DNA of 64,000 bases, from assembly GCF_003058195.1 (NCBI RefSeq), contig NZ_QBUH01000002.1, positions 1-64,000 on the forward strand. The letters are read 5' to 3'. The position numbers and the translations under genes were made by a program. Within the stretch, counting starts at the first letter, position 1. Each line of letters opens with the position of its first letter. Of the stretch, positions 1 to 9,353 are shown in pieces. Origin of the DNA: Elizabethkingia sp. YR214 (GTDB lineage Bacteria > Bacteroidota > Bacteroidia > Flavobacteriales > Weeksellaceae). The notes under the pieces are model-generated. The model was given only the letters and a program-made list of their open reading frames with translations. It ran no database searches and had not been told where the DNA came from.

Positions 1-34
1 TGTGTCTCTGTGAATCTTGTCTTTTTCATCTTTT

Positions 35-73
35 ACAGTTTAAAATTAATAAATTTCTCTATTTTTAAACTGT
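35..73. repeat. 11-bp inverted repeat, possible terminator
   Basis: ACAGTTTAAAA at 35-45 is the exact reverse complement of 63-73, with a 17-base loop. It lies just past the end of the leftward AraC gene. Neither side has a strong U-tract directly after the stem, so a terminator role is only a guess. Confidence 0.4.
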
Positions 74-114
74 CTGGTTTTTAGGGACACTTACAGTTTT
101 TTTGTTTTAAAATG

Positions 115-912
115 CTAGGACAAACTTCTTGTCTTTCTTAGGTCAGACGGCCTTGACTGAGTAAACTCATGAAAAGTATCGCTAAAGGTACTAATACTGC
201 TATAGCCAACTTCGTCTGCAATCTCATTAATAGATTTATGTGATTTTAGGATAAGTTCAATGGCTTTAACCATTCTCAGTGTTTTCAGATATTGCAGAAA
301 AGAGATGTCCAAAGTAGATCTGAAGAGCCTTGACATAGACCTTTCACTCATTCCGAAACGATCGCTTATACTAACCAGGGTATGTTTATCACCAATGTTA
401 TGGTCCAGATACAGAAGTATTTTGTTCATCTGATAATCATCTGTCATGGGCAGGACAATAGGTAATGCATATTGGCTGACTCTAGGAAGTATGTTCTTTA
501 ATGAAATCAGGAATTCAAAATTGTGATCCTTTGCTTTCACATGCTTTTCATCCCAAATTTCGGTATACTTAATCATCTGAATCAAAAGTTCTGAAGCCGG
601 ATAAATTCCCAGTTTGGTATAGAACGGATCTGTGGTATCATCATGTGCATAGAAATAAAGGGAGCGCAAAACAGTAGCAGAATGGCCTATGCGAAGAAGA
701 TGTTCCATTCCCTGTGGTATCCAAAAGAAATGCCGGGCAGGAACAACGTAAGTTTTGTTATCTGTTGTAATATAGGCAATCCCTCCTTCTACATAGCTTA
801 GCTGCCCTTTTGTATGTCTGTGAAAAGGAATCAGTTTTTCAGATTTTTCATGCATTACAAAAACACTTCTGGAGTGTTTGTCAATATCTGGTAATACTGC
901 AATTAGGCCCAT
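115..912 (-). CDS. AraC family regulator with N-terminal cupin
   Basis: A 265-residue cytoplasmic transcription regulator. The N-terminal third looks like an AraC-type cupin sensor (HRHTKGQLSYVEGG, then HFFWIPQG), and the C-terminal ~100 residues form two helix-turn-helix units ending in the usual ...GYSSISTFSDTFHEFTQ... pattern. The reading frame extends to a TTG at 948, but the ATG at 912 is preferred because a -7-like TACCTTTG lies at 945-938, leaving a leader of normal length. It is divergent from an efflux operon starting at 1046, which suggests that it controls that operon. This is an inference from arrangement only. The inducer is unknown. Confidence 0.9.
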   Translation of the reverse strand: MGLIAVLPDIDKHSRSVFVMHEKSEKLIPFHRHTKGQLSYVEGGIAYITTDNKTYVVPARHFFWIPQGMEHLLRIGHSATVLRSLYFYAHDDTTDPFYTKLGIYPASELLIQMIKYTEIWDEKHVKAKDHNFEFLISLKNILPRVSQYALPIVLPMTDDYQMNKILLYLDHNIGDKHTLVSISDRFGMSERSMSRLFRSTLDISFLQYLKTLRMVKAIELILKSHKSINEIADEVGYSSISTFSDTFHEFTQSRPSDLRKTRSLS

Positions 913-937
913 AATTATACCTGTAAATTCAAGAGTG

Positions 938-945
938 CAAAGGTA
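938..945 (-). promoter_or_regulatory. -7 promoter element TAnnTTTG of the AraC gene
   Basis: TACCTTTG on the minus strand, 26 bases before the ATG at 912, matches the Bacteroidota -7 consensus. I see no well-spaced -33 TTG. It overlaps the upstream TTG of the longer reading frame, which argues against that start. Confidence 0.5.
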
Positions 946-1012
946 CAATTATATTGGCCGGAATCAGGTAAAAATTGACTATTTTGGATAAAAATAATAT
1001 TCGGATAGAAAA

Positions 1013-1020
1013 TAGCTTTG
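1013..1020 (+). promoter_or_regulatory. -7 promoter element TAnnTTTG of the efflux operon
   Basis: TAGCTTTG, 26 bases before the ATG at 1046, matches the Bacteroidota -7 consensus. A TTG at 984-986 is 26 bases upstream, longer than the usual spacing, so the -33 part is unsure. It faces away from the AraC promoter in the same 133-base gap. Confidence 0.5.
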
Positions 1021-1045
1021 CATTCTGATAATTCATAAGTTCTCA

Positions 1046-2368
1046 ATGAAAATTTATTCTACCCTGGCCTTTATGCTGGGGACCCTTTTTCCGGCATTCG
1101 CCCAGACCCAGGTTCTTAAAAATGACACACTTTATCTCTCCCTGAAGCAGACATGGCAGAAGGCAGAAGAAAACAGCCGCCCTATTCAGATGAGTAGTCT
1201 GGAAACTGATATCTCAGTAGCCAGAATAAAAGATGCTAAATTGGAGCGTCTTCCTGAGCTAAGTGTAAAAGGTTCGGTGGAGAAGGCTTCTAATATTCCG
1301 GTCTATGAAAATGGCTTGTTCTCAAAACCAACGCAACATGAAGTTATCCATACACTTTACAGAGCCGGAGCTGATTTTTATTTTAATATTTATAATGGTA
1401 ATAAGCTTAATCTTAAAATAAAGCAGGAAGAAGTTCTGCAAAAGATCAAACAGATCCGAAAAGATGAGAGTGTTTCCGATATTCATTACAAAGCAGCTTC
1501 ATTGTATCTCGATCTTCAGAAAAGTTTAATGTTCCGGAAACTTATAAAAGAGGATATCCATGATCAGAAATTACAGCTAAAAGAAATACAATCTCTTTAT
1601 AAAAACGGAGTGATTTTAAAGAGCGATGTTCTTCGGACAGAACTCGATTTATCCAAAAGGGAAATGACTTTAATAACGATTGAAAATGATATATTAATTG
1701 CCACACAGAAGCTTAATATCATCATAGGAGCTCCTGATGAAACAGTTGTTATTCCTGAAGATTCGGATATCAAAGAGGAAAAGAACATCACCTATGATCA
1801 GTATCTGGAGCTGGCTTTCAGATATTCGTTTGACTATCATATCTCCGGACAGCAGACAGAACTGTGCAAACTTCGTCTGAGGGAAGTTAAAGCCAATGTC
1901 AGACCACAAGTAGGTTTATACGGAGAATTTTATTTTGCAAATCCACAGATTTTTCTTTATCCGTATAATCCCAACTGGTATTCGTTAGGAATTGTCGGGT
2001 TGAAAGCTTCATTTTCTCTTTCTTCTCTATATCACAATACTCAGAAAGCGGAGGCCGCAAAACTTGAATTAGAAAAAGAAGAAATCGCTCATAAAAATAC
2101 TGAAGATAAAATCCGTCAGGGTGTGAAAGAAGCCTATTTAAGATATACTGAAGCTCTGGAACAGATAAAACTGGCAGAAATTAATGTTTCTCAGGCAAAA
2201 GAAAATGCAAGGATTATTAAAAATACTTATTTCAGTCAAACCTCACTTATTACCGACCTTTTAGATGCCAATATTCAGCTTCTTCAGACCCGATTTGAGC
2301 TCGAAAGTTCAAAAATTATAGCTCAGAATAAATTTTACTTATTACAAAACGTTACAGGAACTTTATAA
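1046..2368 (+). CDS. TolC family outer-membrane efflux protein
   Basis: 440 residues with a signal peptide (residues 1-20, ending before QTQV) and two long, partly coiled-coil halves typical of the outer-membrane efflux protein fold. These proteins form trimeric channels that span the outer membrane and periplasm. It is the first gene of a three-gene set with a membrane-fusion protein (3 bases downstream) and an MFS pump, so it most likely provides the exit duct for that pump. Length is normal for the family. The exported compound cannot be read from the sequence. Confidence 0.92.
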   Translation: MKIYSTLAFMLGTLFPAFAQTQVLKNDTLYLSLKQTWQKAEENSRPIQMSSLETDISVARIKDAKLERLPELSVKGSVEKASNIPVYENGLFSKPTQHEVIHTLYRAGADFYFNIYNGNKLNLKIKQEEVLQKIKQIRKDESVSDIHYKAASLYLDLQKSLMFRKLIKEDIHDQKLQLKEIQSLYKNGVILKSDVLRTELDLSKREMTLITIENDILIATQKLNIIIGAPDETVVIPEDSDIKEEKNITYDQYLELAFRYSFDYHISGQQTELCKLRLREVKANVRPQVGLYGEFYFANPQIFLYPYNPNWYSLGIVGLKASFSLSSLYHNTQKAEAAKLELEKEEIAHKNTEDKIRQGVKEAYLRYTEALEQIKLAEINVSQAKENARIIKNTYFSQTSLITDLLDANIQLLQTRFELESSKIIAQNKFYLLQNVTGTL

Positions 2369-2371
2369 ACG

Positions 2372-3436
2372 ATGAAAAAGAAATATACTGCCACCGATAA
2401 GCTTATTACAAAAATCACCGGCTGGATTACCATACTTGTAGTTCTGATGTTAGCAATCTGGGGAGGAGTAAGCCTCTTTAATTATTACAAATATGAGCAA
2501 ACTAATGATGCACAGGTTCAGGAATATGTAAATCCTGTAATTGCCCGAGCAGGAGGTTTTATTGTAGCTGTAAAATTTGAAGAAAATCAGAATGTAAAAA
2601 AAGGTGACATACTTTTAGTTATAGATAACAGAGAATATATTCTGCAGCAGGAACAGACCAGAGCCCAGCTAATTAAAGCGCGGGCCCAGTTAAAAGTTCT
2701 TGAAAGTACTGTCCATACAATGAGTAAAGAATCCTCGGCATCCAGAGAGCAGATTATGGCAAACAGTGCTAAGGTAAAAAAGCAGGAACTGGATTATAAC
2801 CGATACAAAAAACTTTATGATGAAGAATCTGCTACAAGGCAGAAATTGGAAGATGTTGAAGCAACATTGGAGGTGAACAAAAGTGACTATAAATCTTCGC
2901 AGGATGCCTATGCAGCTTCTATTTCAAAAATAGAAGATGTAAGAGCAGAAAAGGAAGTTGTAAAGGCTGAAATTGTAAGACTGGAAGCACTACTTGGAAG
3001 ACATAAACTGGAAACCAGCTATACTGTTGTTACGGCTCCTTATAACGGAAGAATGGGGAAACGAAGTGTAGAGGTTGGACAGATGATAGATGCAGGGGAG
3101 CCTCTTGCTTTTATTGTTAATGATCAAACCGATAAATGGGTGGTTGCCAATTACAAAGAAACCCAGATTAGTGGAATGCATATCGGGGACAGGGTGAAGA
3201 TCATTGCAGATTCCTATCCGGATAAAGAATTTAAAGGAATTATTATATCACTTTCTCCAGCTACAGGTTCTAGCTTTTCCTTATTGCCGCCGGATAATTC
3301 TACCGGAAACTATGTAAAGATTGTTCAGCGTATACCTGTGAGAATTAGAATCGACGGGCAGAAATCTGAAACAGATATCTTAAAAGTGGGAATGAATGTG
3401 AATGTATATGCTTCAAAAAAGCACAGTAATGGTTAG
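2372..3436 (+). CDS. HlyD/EmrA-type membrane fusion protein
   Basis: 354 residues. One N-terminal membrane anchor (residues ~15-37, WITILVVLMLAIWGGVSLF) is followed by the biotinyl-lipoyl-like half motif (NDAQVQEYVNPVIARAGG), a long coiled-coil hairpin (~75-205) and a second lipoyl half (YTVVTAPYNGRMGKRSVEVG), as in EmrA/HlyD periplasmic adaptors. It would link the inner-membrane MFS pump encoded next to the TolC protein encoded before it. It starts 3 bases after the tolC-like gene and overlaps the pump gene by 8 bases, so translation is probably coupled. Confidence 0.92.
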   Translation: MKKKYTATDKLITKITGWITILVVLMLAIWGGVSLFNYYKYEQTNDAQVQEYVNPVIARAGGFIVAVKFEENQNVKKGDILLVIDNREYILQQEQTRAQLIKARAQLKVLESTVHTMSKESSASREQIMANSAKVKKQELDYNRYKKLYDEESATRQKLEDVEATLEVNKSDYKSSQDAYAASISKIEDVRAEKEVVKAEIVRLEALLGRHKLETSYTVVTAPYNGRMGKRSVEVGQMIDAGEPLAFIVNDQTDKWVVANYKETQISGMHIGDRVKIIADSYPDKEFKGIIISLSPATGSSFSLLPPDNSTGNYVKIVQRIPVRIRIDGQKSETDILKVGMNVNVYASKKHSNG

Positions 3437-5021
3437 AAGGAAAATTCCTTTTTTTAAGAGCTGGGCACCGGACTGGTTTGTGAAGCTTTTTCTTTTACTG
3501 ATGACACTTCCGGGGATTGCCATTTTCTTTCTGCCTCTAACCAATATTGAAGCGGCGCGTGGGTATTATGGATGCGAGACAGGGGATATTCAGTTTTCCG
3601 TAATTTTGTTTTATGCGGGTTATGTAGGATTTTATAATCTGGAAAGAAGATTCTTTAGCTTTTTAGCTGCCAGAGAATATCTCTTAGTATTTGTAAGCCT
3701 GCAAATATTCAATTCTCTCATTTGTTACCATGCCCATGATATTTATATTCTTTTTCCTGTACGGTTTATTCAAGGGGTTCTGTTTGCGTGCAATGTAAAT
3801 TTGTCTCTTACCTTATTCTTTTCAAGACTTAGCAGCGAGCGGGGCAGGGAAATTAGCTTTTCAATTTTTTTTGGGCTTTTAATTTGTGCTGTACCCTTCA
3901 ATAATCTTTTAACAGCTGGAATAATCGACGCTTATAATTTTAATATTATCTATAAAGGCGCCATCTTCTCCTATGTACCCTGTCTTATCTTCCTGGCATT
4001 TGCCATGAATCATTATCGTAGTGGTAAAAGATTTCCCCTTTATAAATTAGATATTCAGAGCTTTATGTTGCTCAGTGGGTGCCTTGTACTCTTTGGCTAT
4101 ATGATGATCTTCGGACAGGAATATTACTGGCTGGAAGATCAGAGAATTCTTCTGAGTGTTATTGGGATTTTTATACTCTTGGTATTAATGCTTATCCGCT
4201 TTAGGGCGATGAAGCGTCCTTATATTGATCTCAGAGTTTTCAGGTACAGAAACTTTATTATAGGTCTTGTATTTCTCTTTATTCTCTATATCTGCAGATT
4301 TGCTTCAGGAATTACCAATACTTATTTTACTGCAACCCTTCATTTTGACCCTTTTTATCTTTCTTACATCAATATCTTTAACCTTTTGGGTATTGTTACA
4401 GGCGTTGTTTTGGCCTGTTGTATGGTTATAAAGAAAGTCGGAATACGCTATATATGGTTTTTAGGCTTTTCATTGCTCCTTATTTTTCATGTGATGATGT
4501 ATTTTTCATTTGATATTGAGGCCAATCCTTTTAATTATTTTATTCCTTTAGCACTTCAAGGGCTGGGAGTGGGAATACTAATAGTACCCACTATTATTTA
4601 TATTATATCTGCTGTTCCTTTTTTTTTAGGTCATTCAGCTGCAGCCACAGCCCTTACCATACGCTATTTGGGGTTCTGCGCCAGCATTGGAATTATTAAT
4701 TTCTTTCAGCTTCTTGGAAAAAGCAGGCATTATAATGCTTTTCAGGATCACCTGACTGTACTGAATCCTACAGTAAAAAGTATTTTGAGTAAGCAGGCTG
4801 GTAAATTAAGTGCTAAGGGGGTGAATAAAAATCAGATAATAAAAGCATCAGATAAATTGCTGCTAAAGAAAGTAGAAGAGCAAAGCCTTTTAAGATTTAG
4901 TATGGATTACTATGAAATGATGAGTTGGCTTCTTTTAGCTACACTTCTTTTAATCCTTCTTTTTCCTTATTTAAATAAAACTATTCTGCATCTGAAATCC
5001 AGAAGACTTTCTCCGGCTTAA
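3429..5021 (+). CDS. MFS drug-efflux transporter, EmrB-like
   Basis: 530-residue polytopic inner-membrane protein with about 14 hydrophobic segments, as in the DHA2 (EmrB/QacA) group of proton-driven exporters. I chose the ATG at 3429 (MVRRKIPFFK), overlapping the adaptor gene by 8 bases. The frame also opens at an ATG at 3402, deeper inside that gene, which is less likely. A polar stretch of about 60 residues sits between the last two hydrophobic segments (~440-500). Together the three genes encode a complete EmrAB-TolC style tripartite pump. Substrate unknown; toxic organic compounds are typical for the family. Confidence 0.88.
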   Translation: MVRRKIPFFKSWAPDWFVKLFLLLMTLPGIAIFFLPLTNIEAARGYYGCETGDIQFSVILFYAGYVGFYNLERRFFSFLAAREYLLVFVSLQIFNSLICYHAHDIYILFPVRFIQGVLFACNVNLSLTLFFSRLSSERGREISFSIFFGLLICAVPFNNLLTAGIIDAYNFNIIYKGAIFSYVPCLIFLAFAMNHYRSGKRFPLYKLDIQSFMLLSGCLVLFGYMMIFGQEYYWLEDQRILLSVIGIFILLVLMLIRFRAMKRPYIDLRVFRYRNFIIGLVFLFILYICRFASGITNTYFTATLHFDPFYLSYINIFNLLGIVTGVVLACCMVIKKVGIRYIWFLGFSLLLIFHVMMYFSFDIEANPFNYFIPLALQGLGVGILIVPTIIYIISAVPFFLGHSAAATALTIRYLGFCASIGIINFFQLLGKSRHYNAFQDHLTVLNPTVKSILSKQAGKLSAKGVNKNQIIKASDKLLLKKVEEQSLLRFSMDYYEMMSWLLLATLLLILLFPYLNKTILHLKSRRLSPA

Positions 5022-5213
5022 GTTTTATAAAAGTTGCTACGAATATTTCTGAAGAGGTAACGAATATTGACAGGATTGTTTCAAATATTAATTCCCATAC
5101 TTGTGAAAGATAATAATTCTTCAAATTTGAAGTGTAAAAGAAATGTGAAATATATATTCCTCATCTAGTTATATTCCTATTCACCAAATCCTTAATTTTA
5201 ACTAGAAAAGTAG

Positions 5214-5240
5214 AGGGAGGCTATTAGTCTCCCTTTCTTT
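5214..5240 (+). terminator. Rho-independent terminator after efflux operon
   Basis: AGGGAGGCT (5214-5222) pairs with AGTCTCCCT (5226-5234) over a 3-base loop, followed by TTCTTT. It lies in the 311-base gap after the MFS gene. Apart from this hairpin I see no gene in that gap. Confidence 0.7.
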
Positions 5241-5332
5241 ATACTATTTTTATGTAAATATCTATGGAGAGATTATATAATACCTTAAATTATCACAGGA
5301 CTTACTTATCTTGGCCTAACTAAAATCAGCAA

Positions 5333-7213
5333 ATGTCAAATTGTTTAAAATTTAGAATTCTATCTATAATATCTGTATGTGCTTTACTATTTACAATTAG
5401 CTGCAATAAAAAAGCTAAAGAACAAGGTACTGTACCCACACCAAATACAGATAAGAATTTTATAAGTTTTGCCATAAAGACAGATGTAATTCCACGTGAG
5501 GGTAAAGAAAAAGTCTTTCTAAAGCTCGATAGTATAATTAATGGACTTAGTACAAAGGATAAAGTACTGTACTATAATTACATGAAATATGCCCTTAGCA
5601 AAAAAGACAGCTCAGACTATTATTTAAATAAAATAGACACAGTAGGAAGATCTGCGGATGTAAGAGATCTTATAGACCTCTATAATTTTAAGGATGGGTT
5701 TAAGTCAGATGCTATCGGTCCAAAAACTACGGAAGCTATCTTTAAGAAAATAAATAGTGAAGAGAAAAGAAAAAGTCCCCTTCTTTTTAAATATTATGAT
5801 CTAATGGCCCAGGCATTTTATATCAATAAAAATGTAGCGAAGTCAACCGAGTATTTTAAGCTCTCTTTTGAGAATAATCCGGAAAAAAATACAATTTCAG
5901 AGCAACTTAAGTACTACGAAATTTTGTTTTTATATGCCATGGAAAGCTCCAATATAAAAGAGATGGAGAGTAACCAGAAAAAAGCAGAAGATCTGGCAAG
6001 GGCACAAAAAAATGAATATGAGCTTTCCAGAACTATGGACTATAAGGCTATTATTTTTGGACTTAAGAAAAAACCGGATAGTGGCGTCTATTATTCTAAA
6101 AAGTCTTTTGAGTATTTAGAGTCTACCGGAAGGCTTAATCCTGTAGCCTATATCAACCTTGCTATAAATTATCAAATGAATAATGAATTTGATAATGCTG
6201 TTAAATATGGGGAAGAGGGTATAAAATGGTCGGTAAAACATAAAGATTCAAGCAGGATGGCCGAATTGTATTCTGCATTATCGGATGCTTATAAAGGGAA
6301 GAATGATTATAAAAATTCGCTAAAAAACTTAGACACCTTCTACAAACTTAAACTAAAGAACATTAACAGTATCCAAAAGGATAAGGTTTATGAGATCGAG
6401 CAAAAATTTAAGTCTGAAAACAAGGATTTAACGATTAATAATCTAAAGACCAGTAATGAGCTGAATAGCAAAATTATTAAACAGCAAAAATGGTTAATGT
6501 CCATTCTCGCCGCAGCATTCTTACTAGGTGGATTTTTCCTTTACAATTTTCTGAAAAGAAAAAATCTGCAATCCAAGGCCGAAAAGCTTCTGGTTGAGAA
6601 TGATAAACTAAAACTTGAACAAAAAAGTTTCCAGCTAAAGATAAGCCCGCATTTTATATTCAATACTGTAAGTAATCTTCAAGGATTAATTAGTGAAAAG
6701 GAGACAACTAAGTCAATTAGCTATCTCACCAAATTTGCCAGACTGATGCGTAATATCCTGGAATACGAAAAAGAAGATTTTATATCTGTCGAAGACGAAA
6801 TCAGACTTCTGGAAGATTATATGCAGTTACAGCAGATGAGATTTAAAACCAGTTTTGAGTATAGTATAATAGTAAATGATAATGTCCACCCATATTTCCA
6901 GTTAATCCCGCCGATGTTGTTGCAGCCTTTTGTTGAAAATTCCATTATACATGGATTTGGTAATATTGATTATATAGGAAAAATTAATATTATATTTGAA
7001 AATAAGACGGATTATATGGAAATTATCATTGAAGACAACGGTAGAGGAAAAGCAGCCCAATACACAGATGTAAACAAACAGTCTTTGTCGACAGCAATTA
7101 CCGAACAAAGGCTGAATGTTCTTTTTCCTAAAACCAATTCTTTTGTTAAAACCAACGCTACAGATAATGGCTTTAGAGTAGAAATTAATATTCCGATTTT
7201 AACAGAAGACTAA
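5333..7213 (+). CDS. TPR-containing LytS-type sensor histidine kinase
   Basis: 626 residues. The N-terminus looks like a lipoprotein signal (lipobox near Cys24, TISC-NKK). A periplasmic TPR-like region (~100-360) and coiled coil come next, then one membrane segment (~386-407), then a His_kinase (PF06580-type) domain with the phospho-acceptor in SPHFIFN (His440) and an ATPase N-box LLQPFVENSIIHGF (Asn ~536). It would sense an envelope signal and phosphorylate the LytTR regulator encoded next, whose ATG overlaps this gene's stop codon by one base. A lipidated N-terminus together with an internal membrane segment is unusual topology; the Cys may instead be a coincidence. Confidence 0.9.
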   Translation: MSNCLKFRILSIISVCALLFTISCNKKAKEQGTVPTPNTDKNFISFAIKTDVIPREGKEKVFLKLDSIINGLSTKDKVLYYNYMKYALSKKDSSDYYLNKIDTVGRSADVRDLIDLYNFKDGFKSDAIGPKTTEAIFKKINSEEKRKSPLLFKYYDLMAQAFYINKNVAKSTEYFKLSFENNPEKNTISEQLKYYEILFLYAMESSNIKEMESNQKKAEDLARAQKNEYELSRTMDYKAIIFGLKKKPDSGVYYSKKSFEYLESTGRLNPVAYINLAINYQMNNEFDNAVKYGEEGIKWSVKHKDSSRMAELYSALSDAYKGKNDYKNSLKNLDTFYKLKLKNINSIQKDKVYEIEQKFKSENKDLTINNLKTSNELNSKIIKQQKWLMSILAAAFLLGGFFLYNFLKRKNLQSKAEKLLVENDKLKLEQKSFQLKISPHFIFNTVSNLQGLISEKETTKSISYLTKFARLMRNILEYEKEDFISVEDEIRLLEDYMQLQQMRFKTSFEYSIIVNDNVHPYFQLIPPMLLQPFVENSIIHGFGNIDYIGKINIIFENKTDYMEIIIEDNGRGKAAQYTDVNKQSLSTAITEQRLNVLFPKTNSFVKTNATDNGFRVEINIPILTED

Positions 7214-7953
7214 TGAAAGTATACGTACTTGAAGATGAAGAGAATATCCGCAATTATATATTGAGTATTCTTAAAGAAATTCCTGATATTATAGTTGTTG
7301 GGTATACAGATCAGGTTAAAACTGCACTTGATGAAATTCCAAAACTGGAGCCACATTTAATTCTGGCAGATATTCAGTTAAAAGATACCATAAGCTTTAG
7401 ATTGTTTGATACACTTGATATCGAGAAATATAAAGTGATTTTCATCACTGCTTTTAGTCATTATTCCATTCAGGCACTCAATTTAGGAGCAATAGGTTAC
7501 TTGCTAAAACCTATTGCAAATGACGAATTAAAGGCTGCAATACAAAAGGTTATTGATAAAAATGAAGCCTATTTAGTTCAGCAGTCCCAACTTCAGCTGG
7601 TTAATAGTTACATAGAAAAGCCAAAAGAAGTAAACAGGATTGTTCTAAAAAACCGCGATTATCTTCAGATTATATTTTGTGATGACATTGTGTATTGTGA
7701 AGGGGACAAGGGCTATACTACATTTTTTCTGAACAATGAACCGGGAGTTTTGGTTTCTAAAGTTTTGAAAGAGTATGAAACTTTATTATCTCCTGCCCAT
7801 TTCATACGATGCCACCAATCTTATCTTGTGAATATGAATTATGTTACCCGGTATTTTAAAGAAGGTTATTTACAATTAAAAACAGGAATTAAAATTCCTG
7901 TATCCGCAAGAAAAAAAGATGATGTTCTGAGATATTTAGAACAGTATTTATAA
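7213..7953 (+). CDS. LytTR family response regulator
   Basis: 246 residues. The N-terminal receiver domain has acidic residues EDEE near residue 7, the phosphorylated Asp53 (ILADIQL) and Lys99 (YLLKP). The C-terminal LytTR DNA-binding domain (~140-246) includes the typical FIRCHQSYLVNMNYV and IPVSARKK segments. It is the partner of the kinase just upstream (one-base overlap). Target genes cannot be read from the sequence. LytTR regulators of this kind bind paired direct repeats upstream of their targets. Confidence 0.93.
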   Translation: MKVYVLEDEENIRNYILSILKEIPDIIVVGYTDQVKTALDEIPKLEPHLILADIQLKDTISFRLFDTLDIEKYKVIFITAFSHYSIQALNLGAIGYLLKPIANDELKAAIQKVIDKNEAYLVQQSQLQLVNSYIEKPKEVNRIVLKNRDYLQIIFCDDIVYCEGDKGYTTFFLNNEPGVLVSKVLKEYETLLSPAHFIRCHQSYLVNMNYVTRYFKEGYLQLKTGIKIPVSARKKDDVLRYLEQYL

Positions 7954-7968
7954 CTCTTATATATAACA

Positions 7969-7992
7969 AAAACTACCTGTGAAGGTAGTTTT
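7969..7992. terminator. Bidirectional terminator between convergent genes
   Basis: AACTACC (7971-7977) pairs with GGTAGTT (7984-7990), flanked by A-runs and T-runs that extend the stem. It sits between the LytTR gene and the convergent agmatine deiminase-like gene and can serve both. Confidence 0.75.
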
Positions 7993-8003
7993 ATAGTATA
8001 ATC

Positions 8004-9128
8004 TTATCGGGGTTGCTGCTGTGTAACACAGTGTACCATACCGCCATTGGCAAAGAGGTTCCGACAGTCAATTCCGACGACCTTTTTGTCAGGGTACAGT
8101 TGCTGTATGATATTGTTTGCAACTGCATCATTTGGATCGTTATAATTAGGTACCAATACCCGGTTGTTGGCAATATAATAATTGATATATGATGCACGAC
8201 CAACTTTCTTCCCATAGGTAGTTGTTACTTCATTTTTGGTTAAAGGAACTTTTACAAACTGATAAGCTGAACCATTTTTTCCTGTGGCATTATACAAATT
8301 ATTAATATCATTGTCAGGAATCTGCCAGTAAGCAAGATCATTAGAATTCATTGTAATAATAGTAGAAGAATTGGCAAACCTGGCAAAGCCGTCGATATGC
8401 ATATCGGTAATATCAAGACCAGCTTTTCCTTCCAGCCATATAAATTTTGTAATACCTAAATTCTTTGTGAATATTTCCTCTGCCTGTTGTTGGGTCATCC
8501 CGGGGTTTCTGTTGCTATTAAGAATAGAGCTTTTACATGCCATTAATACTCCGTTTCCATCAATTTCAACACTTCCGCCTTCATTTACCATTACGGTGTT
8601 GAGGTCAATTTTCGGAACATTAGTATCTGCAGCTATTTTGGAAGGAATAGCATCGCAATTGTTATACTGAGCCTTTTTTCCCCAGCCATTAAATCCCCAA
8701 TCCTGAATAAATAATTTGCCATTGCTATCTTTCACATAAATAGGGCCGTTATCTCTCACCCAGAAATCATCCGTTGGATAAATTTTAAAATCAATGTTGT
8801 TTAGTGATATTCCAGCATCATTTAATAATGTTGTTATACGATCTTTCTCTGTATTATCATAAGCAATAATGTGAACTTTTTCACTCTGTACCAACTCTTT
8901 GGTCATGGCTATCCAGGTGGGATCAAGACGTTCGCGGTAAGTAACTCCATATTGATATTCGTGTGGCCACTGAAGCCATGTACCTTCATGCGGAGCAGAC
9001 TCTTCAGGCATTTTATAAAGAACAGCAGACGGATCGGTAGTCCCGGATGGCTTATCGGTCTTCTCATCCCGGCTACATGATAACATAATAAAGGGTAGTA
9101 ATAAGAGTACTAATTTTCTTCTTTGCAT
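8004..9128 (-). CDS. Agmatine deiminase family lipoprotein
   Basis: 374 residues from the ATG at 9128. Signal peptide with lipobox (IMLSC), then a guanidino-group-modifying fold (PAD_porph family). Visible active-site features are DDFWVRDNGP, the His in DMHIDGFARF and the C-terminal nucleophile Cys in ANGGMVHC. The family hydrolyses agmatine to N-carbamoylputrescine and ammonia, or deiminates peptidyl-arginine. Export as a lipoprotein makes an extracytoplasmic substrate likely. The longer frame starts at TTG 9152, but that codon lies inside a -7 promoter element, so the ATG is the start. No polyamine genes are adjacent. Confidence 0.88.
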   Translation of the reverse strand: MQRRKLVLLLLPFIMLSCSRDEKTDKPSGTTDPSAVLYKMPEESAPHEGTWLQWPHEYQYGVTYRERLDPTWIAMTKELVQSEKVHIIAYDNTEKDRITTLLNDAGISLNNIDFKIYPTDDFWVRDNGPIYVKDSNGKLFIQDWGFNGWGKKAQYNNCDAIPSKIAADTNVPKIDLNTVMVNEGGSVEIDGNGVLMACKSSILNSNRNPGMTQQQAEEIFTKNLGITKFIWLEGKAGLDITDMHIDGFARFANSSTIITMNSNDLAYWQIPDNDINNLYNATGKNGSAYQFVKVPLTKNEVTTTYGKKVGRASYINYYIANNRVLVPNYNDPNDAVANNIIQQLYPDKKVVGIDCRNLFANGGMVHCVTQQQPR

Positions 9129-9149
9129 AATTGATCTTTTTTGATAGGG

Positions 9150-9157
9150 CAAAATTA
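9150..9157 (-). promoter_or_regulatory. -7 element of the agmatine deiminase-like gene
   Basis: TAATTTTG on the minus strand, 21 bases before the ATG at 9128, matches TAnnTTTG. It decides the start by excluding the upstream in-frame TTG. Confidence 0.5.
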
Positions 9158-9318
9158 GATCGGTAAATATTGTCAGACTTGTCCAAGACGGACAACTTTT
9201 CTGTATAGTTTAAATTTTCGGAAACTTCATTCTGTATAAATGTTGTGTAGGTATAATTGGTTGATTAATAGCTTTATAATTAAACCTTGTATTCAGAATA
9301 GGGCATTGAATTATTTGG

Positions 9319-9326
9319 TAACTTTG
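9319..9326 (+). promoter_or_regulatory. -7 element of the AHSA1-type gene
   Basis: TAACTTTG, 27 bases before the ATG at 9354, matches TAnnTTTG. It supports the short form of the gene, because the upstream part of the open frame would lie before transcription starts. Confidence 0.5.
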
Positions 9327-9353
9327 AATACACAACCATCAAAAATATTAAAA

